NCBI GenBank assembly: GCA_002104895.1
Contig: MCFG01000103.1
Span: 76,001-140,000, forward strand
From: Anaeromyces robustus
Taxonomy: Eukaryota; Neocallimastigomycota; Neocallimastigomycetes; Neocallimastigales; Neocallimastigaceae
DNA length: 64,000 bases
Reading direction: 5' to 3'
Part shown: positions 1 through 13,673 of the stretch, piece after piece
Position numbering within the stretch: position 1 is the first letter of the stretch
Layout of the letters: each line of letters opens with the position of its first letter
Position numbers and translations under genes: made by a program
Notes under the pieces: model-generated
Told to the model about the DNA's origin: nothing
Seen by the model: the letters and a program-made list of their open reading frames with translations, nothing else
The model's database searches: none

Positions 1-1169
1 ACATTTAAAAAAAAATTTATTAATCTAATATAATTACTAATTTCCATATTTCCATATATGGAATGAGTCATAATAATACCAATTATTTCCTTTTATGTAA
101 AGTTTTAATTGAAAATGTTTTATATTATTATTATGATACTATAAAATTATTAAATTTTATTTCTTTTGTAATACTATTAATAATAAAAAAAATAAATATT
201 AAATAATAAATAAATAGAATATTAATATTGATTAAATAAAAATAATATAATTAATTATTTTATTAATAAAAACATTATATATTATATATATTTTTTGAAA
301 AGATGGATATTTTTTTTTCTAAATAATTATAATATCATATAATTAAAAAAAAAAGAAAAAAAAGGCTATTATTTCATTAATAATAAGAATCTTAAAAAAA
401 GACTTTACTAAGTAATCTTTTAAAATAACCCATAAATTGGTACTTTTTTTATTAAGACAATATATATAATAATTAATATATGTATAAAACAATTTAAAAA
501 AGTAATTAAAATTAGTTAATTATTAATAGAAGTTATTTAAAATTTTCTTATTATTATTGTTAATTTATTCTTTTTTTCCTTTTTTACAATTCAAAGCCTA
601 TTTTTTTTTTTTTTTTAAAAAAAAATAATAAAATTAAATTATTGTTGGTATTTTAACTTTTATTTTTAATAAAAATATTTTCCTTTATAGGTTTTTTTTG
701 AAAAAGTTTAAATATAAAATGTATAATGTTAATATTTTAAAATCCTTAAAGTAAAGAAAAAATATATTTATTAAAGTTTCTTATTAATAATTTTTATATT
801 AAATTTTTAATATTTATTATTGTTTAAAAATAAATAATATTATAATAATATTATTATAATAAATATTTATTAATAATTGAATAATAATATTATTATTATA
901 AATAAATATTTATTAGTAATAATTGAATAATAATAATATTATTATAAATAAATATTTATTAATAATAATTGAATAATAATATTAAATGATAATATATTAT
1001 TAATATTCTATAATAATAATATAAATCAAATCATCCATACATTTATAATACTATTTTGTATAATACTTTTATTTATTGATTAAACTATATATTATTTTAA
1101 GGGGGATTTTGTTACATTTATTCCTTATTACTCATAATTAATTTATAGTTGTTGGTTTAATCTAATATA

Positions 1170-1185
1170 TTTGGGCATGCCCAAA
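1170..1185. repeat. 16-bp perfect palindrome
   Basis: The sequence TTTGGGCATGCCCAAA is its own reverse complement. A core with six G or C in a row is striking in DNA that is otherwise nearly all A and T. It could be a dimeric protein-binding site. A second short palindrome, GTACATGTAC, follows about 45 bases downstream. Function is unknown. Confidence 0.6.
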
Positions 1186-2828
1186 AAATTAATTAATTTT
1201 TAAATTTATTATTATCTATACCAATTTACGGTAGTACATGTACAACATAGACTAACAATGAAATATACAATTATTTAAATTAAATATATGTTAAAGATAA
1301 AAAATAAATTAATATTAATTAAAATTAATATATTGAATAATATATTATTATATTATTTTTTTTTACTTAACATATTAATTTTTTTTTTATTTCTTTTATA
1401 TATCAAAAAGAAATATATATATTTATATATTTTATACATATATAATTAAATAATCTTATTTAATATATTTATTTAATATTTTTATATTAAATTAAGCACG
1501 GTTGAATTATTTATTTTTCATTATTAAAAAAATCGGTTGAATTTAATTTACCATCTTTTCTTTTTTTTTTTTTTTTTTTATATTATTTTATTATTTTTAG
1601 TTCTTTTTTTATTTTTTTTTTATTTATTTATATATAATTAAAAATTATTTTTTACTTTTTTAGTATAAAATTTATATGAATAATAAATATAATAATAATT
1701 AAATGGAAAAATTTTTTTTTTATTTTTCTTGTCCTAAAAAAGAATATTAAATTTTCTATCTCTATTTTTATTATTATTAATATTATGAGAGTTGACAATT
1801 ATAATTTTATTTTATGTAAAGAAAAGGAATAAAAAAAGACAATTAAAATTTTAAGGATTTAAAAAAATAAAAATATAAAAAGAAGAATAATAGCAAGAAA
1901 GAAAGAAAAAGAAAAAAAACAATGGTATTATAAATGATGGAAAAGATAAATAAAAAAATAATAATAACAATACATAAAAATAATTAAGATAAATTAATAA
2001 TTATAATAAATAATAAAAAAAATGTATTATATAACAATATTTTTTATTATATTTATTTTTTCTTTTTTAATCTTTGATTTATTTTTTCTTACTATTATTT
2101 ACAAAAATTGACAAAACGGAAAAATAAAAGGGGTTCATTTACATAATATTTATAAACTTAAATTAATAATGTATTTGATTTTTATAGGAAATTAAAATAT
2201 TAAAAATGTTTATTAATATATATTAAACTTACTTTATAGTTAATATTATATATATATGGATGGGTTGTAATTTTTCTTAATAATTAAAAAAAAATTATTA
2301 ATCATAAAATAATCTTATGATTAAATGACAATTTTTTACCACTTTATTATTAATTTTAATTATAATCTATTGTTGTATATTTATTAAAATTTATGTAATC
2401 AAATTAGTTAATTTTTTTTTATTTTTTTTGTTTCTATTTTTAATCTTTAATTTTTATTTTAAATTTCTTTCATTATTACATTTTTTTTAAAAAAAAAAAA
2501 AAAAGAGTGGTTTTGTCATTGTACAACATGATATAAAAGATTTCATAGGTTTCTAAAAAAATATATGTAATCGATTACACAATTACAAAGTTATTAAAAT
2601 GGAAAAATAATAATTGAAAATTATAATTATGTTTTATTTCGATAATGAAAATCATTTATAATAGAATATTATTGATTTATTTTTTATTTATTTAGGTATT
2701 ACAGTAATAAATGATCATTTTATTTTTATTTTTAATTTCTAAATATATATTTAATAAAAGATAATTATATTTGTAAAATATAATTTTAATTATAATTAAT
2801 TATTCATTTTTACCATTTCTATTGAAAG

Positions 2829-2876
2829 GTGGATTTTTTATTTATTGCACTATTGTACAATGAATAAAAAATCCAC
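2829..2876. repeat. Hairpin with 19-bp arms
   Basis: The left arm GTGGATTTTTTATTTATTG pairs with the right arm CAATGAATAAAAAATCCAC with one mismatch, around a 10-base loop. It stands alone in gene-free DNA. It may be a tiny foldback element or the remnant of one. No flanking target duplication was seen. Confidence 0.7.
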
Positions 2877-3443
2877 TTAATTAATTAGTAATAATGCTAA
2901 TAATTATAAATTAATTTATTGTACATTTTAATTATAACAAAATAAATATAAAAAATGAAACAAAATAAATTTAAAACAAAAAAATATATATATGTAATAC
3001 ATAATAAATTTTTTTTAATTATTTTTTTTTTACGAATGATATATCTAAATTTTTAATATTAATTGTAATTTAATTATGTAACGATGTATCATTATTTATA
3101 ATTATTATTAATATGTATTAATTTATTTATTATTTATTAGATTAGATAACTATTATTTATTTAATAATTTATTAATGATGACTATTAATAACAAAGAATT
3201 GTTTGTATTCTTTTTTTTCTTAGTCATAAAAATAAAAAATGAAAAAAAACATAATTAATAAAAAAAGGTACAAATATATTATAAATTTTCCTATATGATA
3301 AAATCATATAAAGTAAAACATAATATAATTAAAAATTGCATTCTTTTGTTTTTATTTTGGCTTATTTTTATTTTTTTGTATTTTTATTTGAATATATATA
3401 TTTTAATATTAAAACTTATTTTGCTATTGAATAAGAAAAATTA

Positions 3444-3570
<127 letters not shown>

Positions 3571-5925
3571 TATTCTGAAAGATAAATATTTAAAGATAAA
3601 ATTTAAAAAACTTTATTTTAGTATATTATATAAACTATATATTAAATTTATTATAAATTTAAAATTTTTATATATATATATATTTATAATAATACTAATA
3701 ATAATTTTTTTTCTTTGTTTTGTTTTGTTTTTTTCTTAATATTTATGGAAATAATTCCATGTTATAATAATATTAAATATTTTATTAAATAAATAATATT
3801 AAAAAAAATTTTACATAAAAAAAGGAGTATATTTTTATTATTATATTATGTTATATATATGTATAAATATTAAAAAAAAATTATATATATTATAACTATC
3901 AAACACATAATAATAATTTATATTAAAGATTGGAAGACTAATAATAATGGAAATAAAGAAATAATAATAATATATTATTTCCAAAAAGAAAAAAAGAAAA
4001 AAAATTTAATATATAAAAGAATATATATGAATATAATTTAAAGAAAAAAAGAATTTAAATTAATATATTATTAATATATTATATTATTTTTAGGGTTAAT
4101 CCATTTAAATTAGCTAAAGATAAATTAATTGTTTAATAATCTTATAATAAATTAATATATTATTATATTATTATATATTTTAATGTATATATTACTCCAT
4201 AAAATTTTATATAATATATAAAGTTTGTTAATTATTTTTAATATATAATTTACTAAATGAAAGAATATTTAGAATAATATATCAAAATATTAATATATTT
4301 GTACTCATTTACTTTAACCATTCATATTTTAAACATAATTTTCTTAACTAATTTAATTATTATTTGAAATACTTTTTTCATTATTCCATTTTGTAATACT
4401 TTCCTTATATGTTAATTAAGGAAATACAAGGTAAAAGATTTAATTTATTAAATTAAAAAAGGATTATAGAGAAAGTACTTTTTTCTTTCTTGAAAAAATA
4501 TAGGAGATGATAACCAAAAAAGGATAATTAATAAATAAAAAATAATCCAAATTACATAAAATAAAAGTTTTAAGATGAGGCGTATGTTCCATACACAAAA
4601 TCATAATATATAATATTAAATAAATAAAATAATATTGATTATATACACTATGATAACATTTAAATATATTTTATTAAATAAATGTATAGTAATATATATA
4701 TAAATAAATTAAATTGAAAAAACAATATCCTTAAAAAATAGTTAATAACTTAATAGTTACAAAAAAAATTTATGATAAAAAATCCATAATTTTTTTTATA
4801 TAATCTAATATTTATTTTTCTTTGTACTAAATAATATTTAGAAATATTATTATATATATATATTATATATTATTTATTAAATAATTTTTGTACATATTAT
4901 TATTTACATTTGTTTTATAGTTTTTGGCTTTTTTTTGTTTTGTATTGTTAGGCTTTTTTGCATTGTTCTATTGGGCTTTTTTGTTTTGCTTATTATTTTT
5001 ATTAAAATTTTTCTTTACCTTTATTTTTATTTACATTATATAAAAAATATTTTTAAATATTTAAATGAAAAAATTAAAAATTATTTATAGAAAAATTTAT
5101 AAAATAAAAAAAAAAACATAATAATAATTAATATATTATTCAATAATATTCCTGACTTTTATGCATATAAAAAAAATTAAAAATGAATGGATAGGAACAA
5201 AAAGTAATGGATAGGAATAAAAGCAATAGATATATAAAAGTTAAATATATATATAAATATATAAATTGAAAGAAAGAAATAAATAAACAAAAAAAGATAA
5301 AATATAAAAGTGGATCAATTATGCCGTTAAAACGAAAATAAAAAAAAAGCCATTATATAATTATAATATATATTAAATATAATATATAATAAAACTTAAA
5401 AATAATATGATAAAATCCTTTTTTTTTTTTTTTTTACTAAAATAAATACAAAAAATTAATATTCAAAAAAAATCAAACGGCTTGTCAATTATTCCTAAAG
5501 ATTCTCCACTTAAAAAAATATAGATTAAATTTAATTTTTTTTTTCATAATCAAACAAAAATCACCTCATTTTTAATATTTTTAAAACTATTAGTAATTTT
5601 AAAATATTTATTTATCTTTGTATTTACGTTTCATTTTTCATAATAGTTATATATAATTTATAATATATAAACTTTATTTTATATAAAATTTTAAAATATA
5701 AATTATATTTAATATTATTAAACTATAATTTTATTATTTATTTCCTCACTAGTTTTTTTTTTTTGATTTACATATTGAAGTATTTTATATGGTTAATAAT
5801 AAACGACACAAGAATTATATAATATGAATATCTTTTTTTTTATTGGAAACTTATTTTATTAATAAACTTTATTATTTATTATTTTTTATTATGAAAGATA
5901 AAAAGATAAAATAAAATAGAATATT

Positions 5926-5938
5926 TATAGAATATTAA
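5926..5938 (+). repeat. Left target-site duplication of SINE copy 1
   Basis: TATAGAATATTAA here is repeated exactly at 6449-6461, directly after the poly(A) tail of the element between them. A 13-bp AT-rich direct repeat is typical of insertion by LINE-type target-primed reverse transcription. Confidence 0.9.
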
Positions 5939-6448
5939 GTCAAACCAGTTTTTATCCTGGTTGTTAAGGCGTTGTCTTAGCATACATAAAGTCTCTGGTT
6001 CGACCCCGCGGGTCTGATGTTTCCTCTATGTGGGTTTTTCATCAGGACTTGTTCGACCGCCAGGTTAAGTATTGTCCTTCCTTAATTATACCAAACTTCT
6101 TAATTTAATAATTTATTGTACTGCCTGACACTTATAGTCTTTAATATTGTTTCTTTGAGAAAATCCAACCTGTACCAATCAATAACGTAGAATAACCAAG
6201 TGAATTAGAATCACGTGACCATTGGGCTTTTCATCAGCCTTGTTTGAGGTTTGTCGGGCACCGAGAATGTGTGGCTTGCGGATATAAATTCAGCAATTAT
6301 TGTACATGATTGGGAAAGCCGAAGCTGACTTTCAGTATGGCAGTCCATGAGGGACACACTACCACCTAATTATTAGGGAGTGGGCTTACTGCTTCACATT
6401 AGGGAAGGTCAAAGAAGCATACCCCGGTCATAGCAAAAAAAAAAAAAA
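5939..6448 (+). mobile_element. tRNA-headed SINE-like retroposon, copy 1
   Basis: A 510-bp island with much higher GC than its surroundings. The head has a box A-like TGGTTGTTAAGG at 5958-5969 and a perfect box B GGTTCGACCCC at 5997-6007. The 39-base spacing suits an internal RNA polymerase III promoter derived from a tRNA. A hairpin ACCAG/CTGGT precedes box A. The unrelated-looking body ends in 14 A residues (6435-6448). Perfect 13-bp target-site duplications flank it. No long coding frame is present, so it would depend on a LINE for movement. Copy 2 lies at 34044-34470 in the same orientation and shares the first ~66 bases at 57 identical positions. Confidence 0.88.
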
Positions 6449-6461
6449 TATAGAATATTAA
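6449..6461 (+). repeat. Right target-site duplication of SINE copy 1
   Basis: TATAGAATATTAA, identical to 5926-5938 and immediately following the poly(A) tail. Confidence 0.9.
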
Positions 6462-6792
6462 ACTTAAATTATTAAGAAAAAAACTTAAATGATTAAAAAT
6501 TAAAATAAAATAGTGTAAAACAAAAATAAATTTTATATTATATAAAATAAAATAATTTAGTAATAGAAATTTTCCTATTAATAGATTAAACTCCTTATCA
6601 ATTTTCGTTTTTTTCCTTAATTGTCTTAAATAAAAATATATATATTTCAAATTTATTATTAATTTAAATTTGGTTGATCTTTGTATCACAAGGAAAATAA
6701 AATTACTATTATTAATATTTTCTTATCTTTTTAATATAGCATAATAATTATTTTTTTTATTATAAAATAATAATGTATATATTATATTTCTA

Positions 6793-6880
6793 TTTAATTA
6801 TTATATTGATTATTAATGGAAAATAAAAAAAAATTATTTAATTATTATATTGATTATTAATGGAAAATAAAAAAAAATTA
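6793..6880. repeat. 44-bp direct tandem duplication
   Basis: Two adjacent, essentially identical 44-base copies beginning TTTAATTATTATATTG at 6793 and 6837. This is probably a recent slippage or unequal-exchange event. Confidence 0.85.
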
Positions 6881-7813
6881 ATTATTTATCTTTATTATTA
6901 TTTTAAAATTCTGTGTGATTTTTTCCAGTTACACTATTTTTTTATTTGTTTTACTTTTATATTATAATTATTACTTTTTTTTTCTATATTAGATTTTACT
7001 ATTATTATTTTTTATCATATAAAAAATTAAAATATGCTATATATAATGCATAAAAAGAATATAATCGAAGGGTGACATAATAATAATAATAAAAGGAAAA
7101 AAAGAAAAAAAAAATTATATTATATGAAATTATATTATTAATTCCATATAACCTTTTTGATATTTTATTAGCTTATTTGATTTACATAGGAAAAAAAATT
7201 AAAATTATTAAATTAATATTGACCATAAAGTTTTAAAGTATAAATTTGATGGACATTTTTTTAATTACAATTAAATTATGATTTTTTTAATAAAATTTTT
7301 TATTAATAACATAAAAAAAGAAAAAGAAAAAAGAAAAAAAAGAAAAAAGAGAATAGAAAATAGAAAATAGAAAATAGAAAATAAAAAATAGAAAATAAAA
7401 TTTAAAATATATATATTATTATTATTACAAGTTAATTTTTGTTTATTTATGAAAAAAAAAAAATACGCATTTAAAATATTTAAGAAAGCTGTAGATAAAA
7501 GAAAATGGAGTTTTAAAATACATAAGATATGTATAATAAATTGTAATTATTTTAAATTTCATATAATTTATTTATATATGACTAAAAAAAATTAAACCAT
7601 GGTTATTTTAATAATAAATTTTTTAAAAAAAAAAAATAAATAAAACGAATTTTAATAAATAAACTTTTAAATATTAAAAATAATTAAAATTTAAAATTTC
7701 AATCAACTTTAAATAAAATAATTTTAAAAAAAAAAATACATACATACATAAGTTTATTAAATAAAAAATGGAAAAAAAGATTAAAATTGTTAGCTTAGCC
7801 AAAAATAAAGTTA

Positions 7814-7985
7814 ATTAAAAAATACATTTAAAATATTTTAAATATTATAAAAAAATTATAATTAAAAAATACATTTAAAATATTTTAAATATTATAAAAA
7901 AAAATAATTGAAAAAAAGACATTTAAAATATTTTAAATATTATAAAAAAGAATTAAAAAAAAAAAAATAGACATTTACAATATTT
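7814..7985. repeat. Imperfect tandem repeat, ~50-bp unit
   Basis: Four degenerate copies around the core ACATTTAAAATATTTTAAAT followed by A-rich linkers. Each core is itself nearly palindromic. Confidence 0.75.
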
Positions 7986-9272
7986 TATATATATATATAA
8001 GAAAAAAAATATAAAAGACAATATATATAAATTACATAAATTATATGTACATATATATATTGCTTTAATGAAAAATAATAATTTTAATTTTTATTGTTTG
8101 TCTAAATGTCTAAATCAATAGACATATTAAAAACTAATAATGAATAATAAAAATAATATATATATATAGTTATAAAATTTAAACTTTTTATAATATGCTA
8201 ATCTTTTAAATCATATCAACTAATATGGAATGACATTTTTATAGTAAGATTATTTACATTTAATAAAAATAAAACATTAACGTAGTATTGGTAAAAAATA
8301 TAACCTTTTTTTCATTTCATTAATAATTTATTATTTTAATATATTAAATCTATAATATTTCAAATTAAAAAATAAAAAGTTTTTTTTTTTAATTATCATG
8401 TAAATTATATATAAAATTTAATTAATAAATAGAATAAAAAATAATTTAATTAAATATTACAAGAAATTATTATTATTATTATTATTATTATTTAATTTAT
8501 CAACTTTTTTATTTTTAAATATACTTTAATTTTAAATTATTTTATTTAATTTCATTACATTTAATGAAATATAATATATATGTGCTGTTATTAAAAAAAA
8601 AAAAAAAAAAAAAAACTGTTTTAATATACGAATTTTTTTAACTTTAAAATTAAAATAAAAATAAAATAAGGAAAAAAAAACTATAAAAAATGTTATTATA
8701 AATGTATATATGTGATTAAAAAACTTTATAAGACAACATTAACTAATAATTAAAAAATTGATTATTCAATTTTTTCTTTTGTTTTTTTTTTTTTTTTAAT
8801 ATTTCAATTTAAAATAATTATATATAAGTTACCTTTATATATATATATATTTTTAATTATTCTTTAATACTTAAATTTAAAGAATTATATAATCTTCTTT
8901 ACCTTAATTTAGGTTTATTTCCTATTTAAGATATTTAAAATAATTAAAATTTACTTTATTAATCTTAGATGATTAATTATTTAAAATTTTTAACATTTTA
9001 AAAATTTTATAGTTATATTCCTTATTTTAAAAATTATAGATATAGAAGACTAATTATTTATTTGATTTTAATTAATTTTTTTATATATTCTATTTTATGA
9101 TTTTAAAATTTTAAAATTTCCAAGAAATTAATAAAAATAAGAAGCATACATAAAAAATAAAAAATAAAAATGAAATAAAATAAAATATCGTCTTAATACT
9201 TTATATATATATAATCTGAAATTAAAATCTTTTTTTTTTTTTTTTGCTTTTTCTTTTTCAAGTAAATTTAGT

Positions 9273-9370
9273 TAACTAAGGTTAGTTATAAATAATAATA
9301 ATACATTGAGCTAACTTGTTAAAGTTAATTAACATTAGCTCAATATAAGTATTAATAACTAACCTAAGTT
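9273..9370. repeat. Imperfect ~98-bp inverted repeat
   Basis: The left half (CTAAGGTTAGTTAT ... CATTGAGCTAA) is mirrored by the right half (TTAGCTCAAT ... ATAACTAACCTAAG), so most of the segment can fold on itself. It resembles a miniature foldback element. No target duplication was recognised. Confidence 0.65.
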
Positions 9371-10250
9371 TAATTTTCCATCTATAACTTTAATTAAAAA
9401 CTAATATTTATCTATTTTAATTTATAAAGATAACTAAAAAAAAGTTATAATTAAAAATTATATATTAATTATTAACTAATTTCCATTAATAATGAAAAAT
9501 AAACATATTAATAAAATATAATAAAATATATTATTATAATATAATATTAATAAAATATAATGAAATATATTATTATAATATAATATTAATAATAAATAAA
9601 TAAATAAATAACATTATAGTATATTTAAGTTTTATTACACGAATAAAAACTGTATTTACTATATAATAATGAATAGCAATTTTATAATTATTAAAATTTT
9701 AAACAATTTCACTATTAAATTAAATTTTGGGTCAATAAAATAATGTTCAAATTTTAAAATACAAGAAAAAAAAATTTTTTTAAAATGAAAATCAATCAGA
9801 AAATAAATAAATAAATAAAAGAAATAAAGAATAAAAATACATTTGTTTTGAAATTAAATAAAAAAAAAAAATAGTGTTCAGTATTCAGTATCAGAATTTA
9901 GATTATCTACCGTTAATTTTTAATAATAATAATAAGAAAGAAAAAAAAGAATATAATAACATCCCTATAATCATTGAAATTATAGGGATATATTTTTATT
10001 TAAATAAATTTAGATCTTCTAAAAACAATATAATAAAAATAAAATAAATTTAGATCTTTTTAAGACAATAGGATAATAATAATAAAAATAATAAGAATAT
10101 AAAAAACAATAATGATTTACCTACAATATAATTTTAATTATTATAATAATAATATAAATAATAAATAATTTAAATCATTATTAATTTATATTAATAATTA
10201 ATGATTTTCTTAAAATATAATATTAAATTATATTTCTATTAATACTAATA

Positions 10251-10283
<33 letters not shown>

Positions 10284-11109
10284 TCTTAAACATTCATATT
10301 TATTTCTTTATTTATTAATTAAATATTATATCAATAATTATTTTATTTATTATTTCTTAATTACTTTTGATTTCTTAATTATTTTATTTTATTTTTATTT
10401 TATTTTTGTTTTATTTTTGTTTTATTAGTATATTTTATTTCACTATTTATTTTATATTAGGATTATTTTAATTTTTAATTTTATTTTTTTTATTTTTAAT
10501 ATTTCAGTATAATAATATTAATCATGTCAAAGTAAAATTTATTTAATAAATCTTTATTCTATAAAATCTAATTAATTCTATAAATGTTTTTAAATTGAGT
10601 TTCAATTAAATTGAATAAATAAATATATAAAATAAATAAATTATACTTTTTTTATATTGAGTTTTAATTAAATTAAATAAATAAATATATATAAATAAAT
10701 AAATAAATAAATAAATTATTCTTTTTTTATATATATATATTTTAATTTATTAAAAAGAGTTAACTATAATTAATAAATTAAATAATTAATGAATAAAAAT
10801 TTATTATATGATTAAATAGAATTAAATAAATTAATAATTTATTTTATATATTTTCTTTTTTAAATTATAATTATTATTTTTAATTATTTTTTATAATTAA
10901 TATAGAATTAAAAATGATGTAAAAAAAAATTAAATAATAAAACATAATTATTAAAAAATTATAAAAAACTACCATTTTAAGTATTAAGTAAATAATAAGC
11001 CAAAAATTTTAAAACAATCAATGCATACTTTTATGTTATATAAAATAAATTAGTTTTTATATATTTTATTCATTAATAAATATATATATACATACATATA
11101 TATATATAT

Positions 11110-11111
11110 AT

Positions 11112-11158
<47 letters not shown>

Positions 11159-11161
11159 TTA
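11110..11161. repeat. (TTTA)n microsatellite
   Basis: Uninterrupted TTTA units following a TA-rich tract. Confidence 0.9.
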
Positions 11162-12232
11162 CTTTATTGTATTTTCTATTCAATTTTTTATAGAAAACTT
11201 GATATTTTTTTTTATTCTATCAATATGTAAAAATTTTAAATATGGGATTGTTTATCATCATCATTATTATATTGTTTTTATTATATTTTTATTAGTATTA
11301 ATATTAGTATTATTCTCTATAAAAATTTAATTTATCATTAATTAAATGACCATGTACATTTGTGTTACATATACATAAATGAATGTATCGTTTCAAAAAA
11401 TGGTAATTAATTTGTACCATAAATCTCCTATTTCTGGTGTATTGCCGTATATTATTCAATATAAAATTATGCTATATTAAAAAAATTATACCTAATATAT
11501 ATATAATAATGACACAATAGGTAACATTAAAAATAATCTAAAAATATATCTGTAATATATAATACTAATATAATATAAATTCAAATAAAAATATAAAATA
11601 TATATATAAAAATAAAATAAAAAAATATATAAAAAAATTTATTACAATAAACAACAAACAAAATAATAAATTATACCAATATTATGAATAATACTTTTTA
11701 ATTTAATATTAATGTTACAAATCATTATTATTTAAATTATTTTTGTACTAATAAGAATAAGGAAATCTTTGTTTTTTTTATAATTTCTTATTTTTTAAAA
11801 TTTATATGAAAAGAAATACAAATAAGTTTTTCTATATAGGTCACTTATTAGGTTTTATGATTAATTTTATTTTTTTTTTATTATTAATATGTTTATATTC
11901 ATTAATATAAAATAATATAAAATAATAAAATAATACTTAATATAAAATTATTATAAAAATATGAAATAATATTAAATAATGATAATTATTATATAGTACA
12001 AGAATAATCTTTAATATATTCTAAAACAAATAAAATTTATGTATAACATTTACATATATTTGAATATTTTTTGTAGTATAATATTTATTATTAATTAAAA
12101 TATAATATATAATAAATAAAAAAATGAAATAGTGGATATATAATAATCCACTATATATTAGAATTATGATTACAAAATAGTTTTATATTAATTAGTTTTG
12201 GTTTAATTGATTAATTAATTAAATATTTATTT

Positions 12233-12252
12233 AGTTATTTATTTATTTAATT

Positions 12253-12337
<85 letters not shown>

Positions 12338-12340
12338 TTT
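12233..12340. repeat. (TTTA)n microsatellite
   Basis: About 100 bases of TTTA units, preceded by a few diverged TTAA-type units. Confidence 0.92.
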
Positions 12341-12736
12341 CAAAAGACGCACATATATCTCTTACAGAAAATATTTGAATTTTAATAATAATCTTATTTT
12401 AATATAAATTTAAATAAAATATAAAATTTATATAAATATATATATAATAAAATAAAAAATGTAAAAAATATATATATAATTAATGTTTTATGTATTTTAA
12501 ATCACTTAAAATATATAAAACATAAATAGGCTAAAATAAAAAAAGTCATATGTTTAATGTTTAATACTTATTTATTATCCCCAGAATGTATCTATTAAAA
12601 CTCAAAAATTTTGTATGAAACTATATAAATGAAACATTAAAAATCTATAAACAAATTTATAATAATCAAATAAAAAATTTAAATGAAATAAATAATTGAA
12701 TGTTATAATAATAGGTAGTAGAATGATTTTAATTTG

Positions 12737-12769
<33 letters not shown>

Positions 12770-13630
12770 ATTTTACATATCTTATACCGGAATAATAAAC
12801 TAATAATAAAAAACATAAAAATAGTTTTTAAAAAATAACATGTTATTTTATTGGAATAAAAAAAAAATTTTTTTTTCACTTATCCAATAACTCTTTTTTT
12901 TTTAATTTTCATTTAAAATGATGGATAAAACTTAATTTTATATTAAAAATTATTAAAATGTTATTAAATAATTAAATATTAAAAAAAATATTAAAAAAAA
13001 TTTTTTTTTTAATATAACTCAAAATAAAGTTATTTGATTTTGAATTTTATTTGTTCTTGAGAAAAAAAAATTTTTTGTGTGTTGTTATACAACATATATT
13101 AATTTATTCTTTATTTAATAGTAAATATATTAATTATAATTATTAAATTGCAAATACAGAAAACAAAAAAAAAAAAAAAAAAGTTATCTATTTAGTAAAC
13201 AATTGAAAATCTTGAAAACTATTATTAAATTTTTAAATATTTGTAACAGATAAAAAGATAAATTAGAAATATTAAATATTAATGTTTTTATTCTAGATCT
13301 TATTTTATGATTTTACACAAATAAGTATTAAACTTAAGACTTATTGTTGTAATACTATAAATATTATAGATAAAAAAGTTTAAAAAAAAAATTTTTTTTA
13401 TAATACAATATTACATATTATTATATTATTTTTTAATAAATATACAAGAGTAATATACAATGATGAATCATGCATAATAGTTTTATTAAAACAATTATTA
13501 TGATTTACCTAATTAATTTAACATTAAAAAGTATTATATTTTATATATAATAGAATAAGAAAAAAATCCTTATTTTCATTTATAATATTATTTTTATCAT
13601 TTTATCATCCATAAATGGATATAAAAATAT

Positions 13631-13673
13631 TAAAGATTGCTTTATTTATATAACAATAATAAAGCAATCTTTA
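13631..13673. repeat. Perfect 16-bp-arm hairpin
   Basis: TAAAGATTGCTTTATT at 13631-13646 pairs exactly with AATAAAGCAATCTTTA at 13658-13673 across an 11-base loop. The GC-containing core makes chance less likely than for pure AT hairpins. A T-run follows, but no transcript is evident. Confidence 0.7.

Noticed and set aside
5939-6010. A functional tRNA gene
   Set aside because: Box B is perfect, but acceptor, D and T stems do not pair properly and the anticodon loop lacks U33. The segment continues into a retroposon with poly(A) and target duplications.
6399-6689. Minus-strand open frame over the SINE 3' end
   Set aside because: It crosses the poly(A) tail and target duplication of the retroposon and has no recognisable protein.
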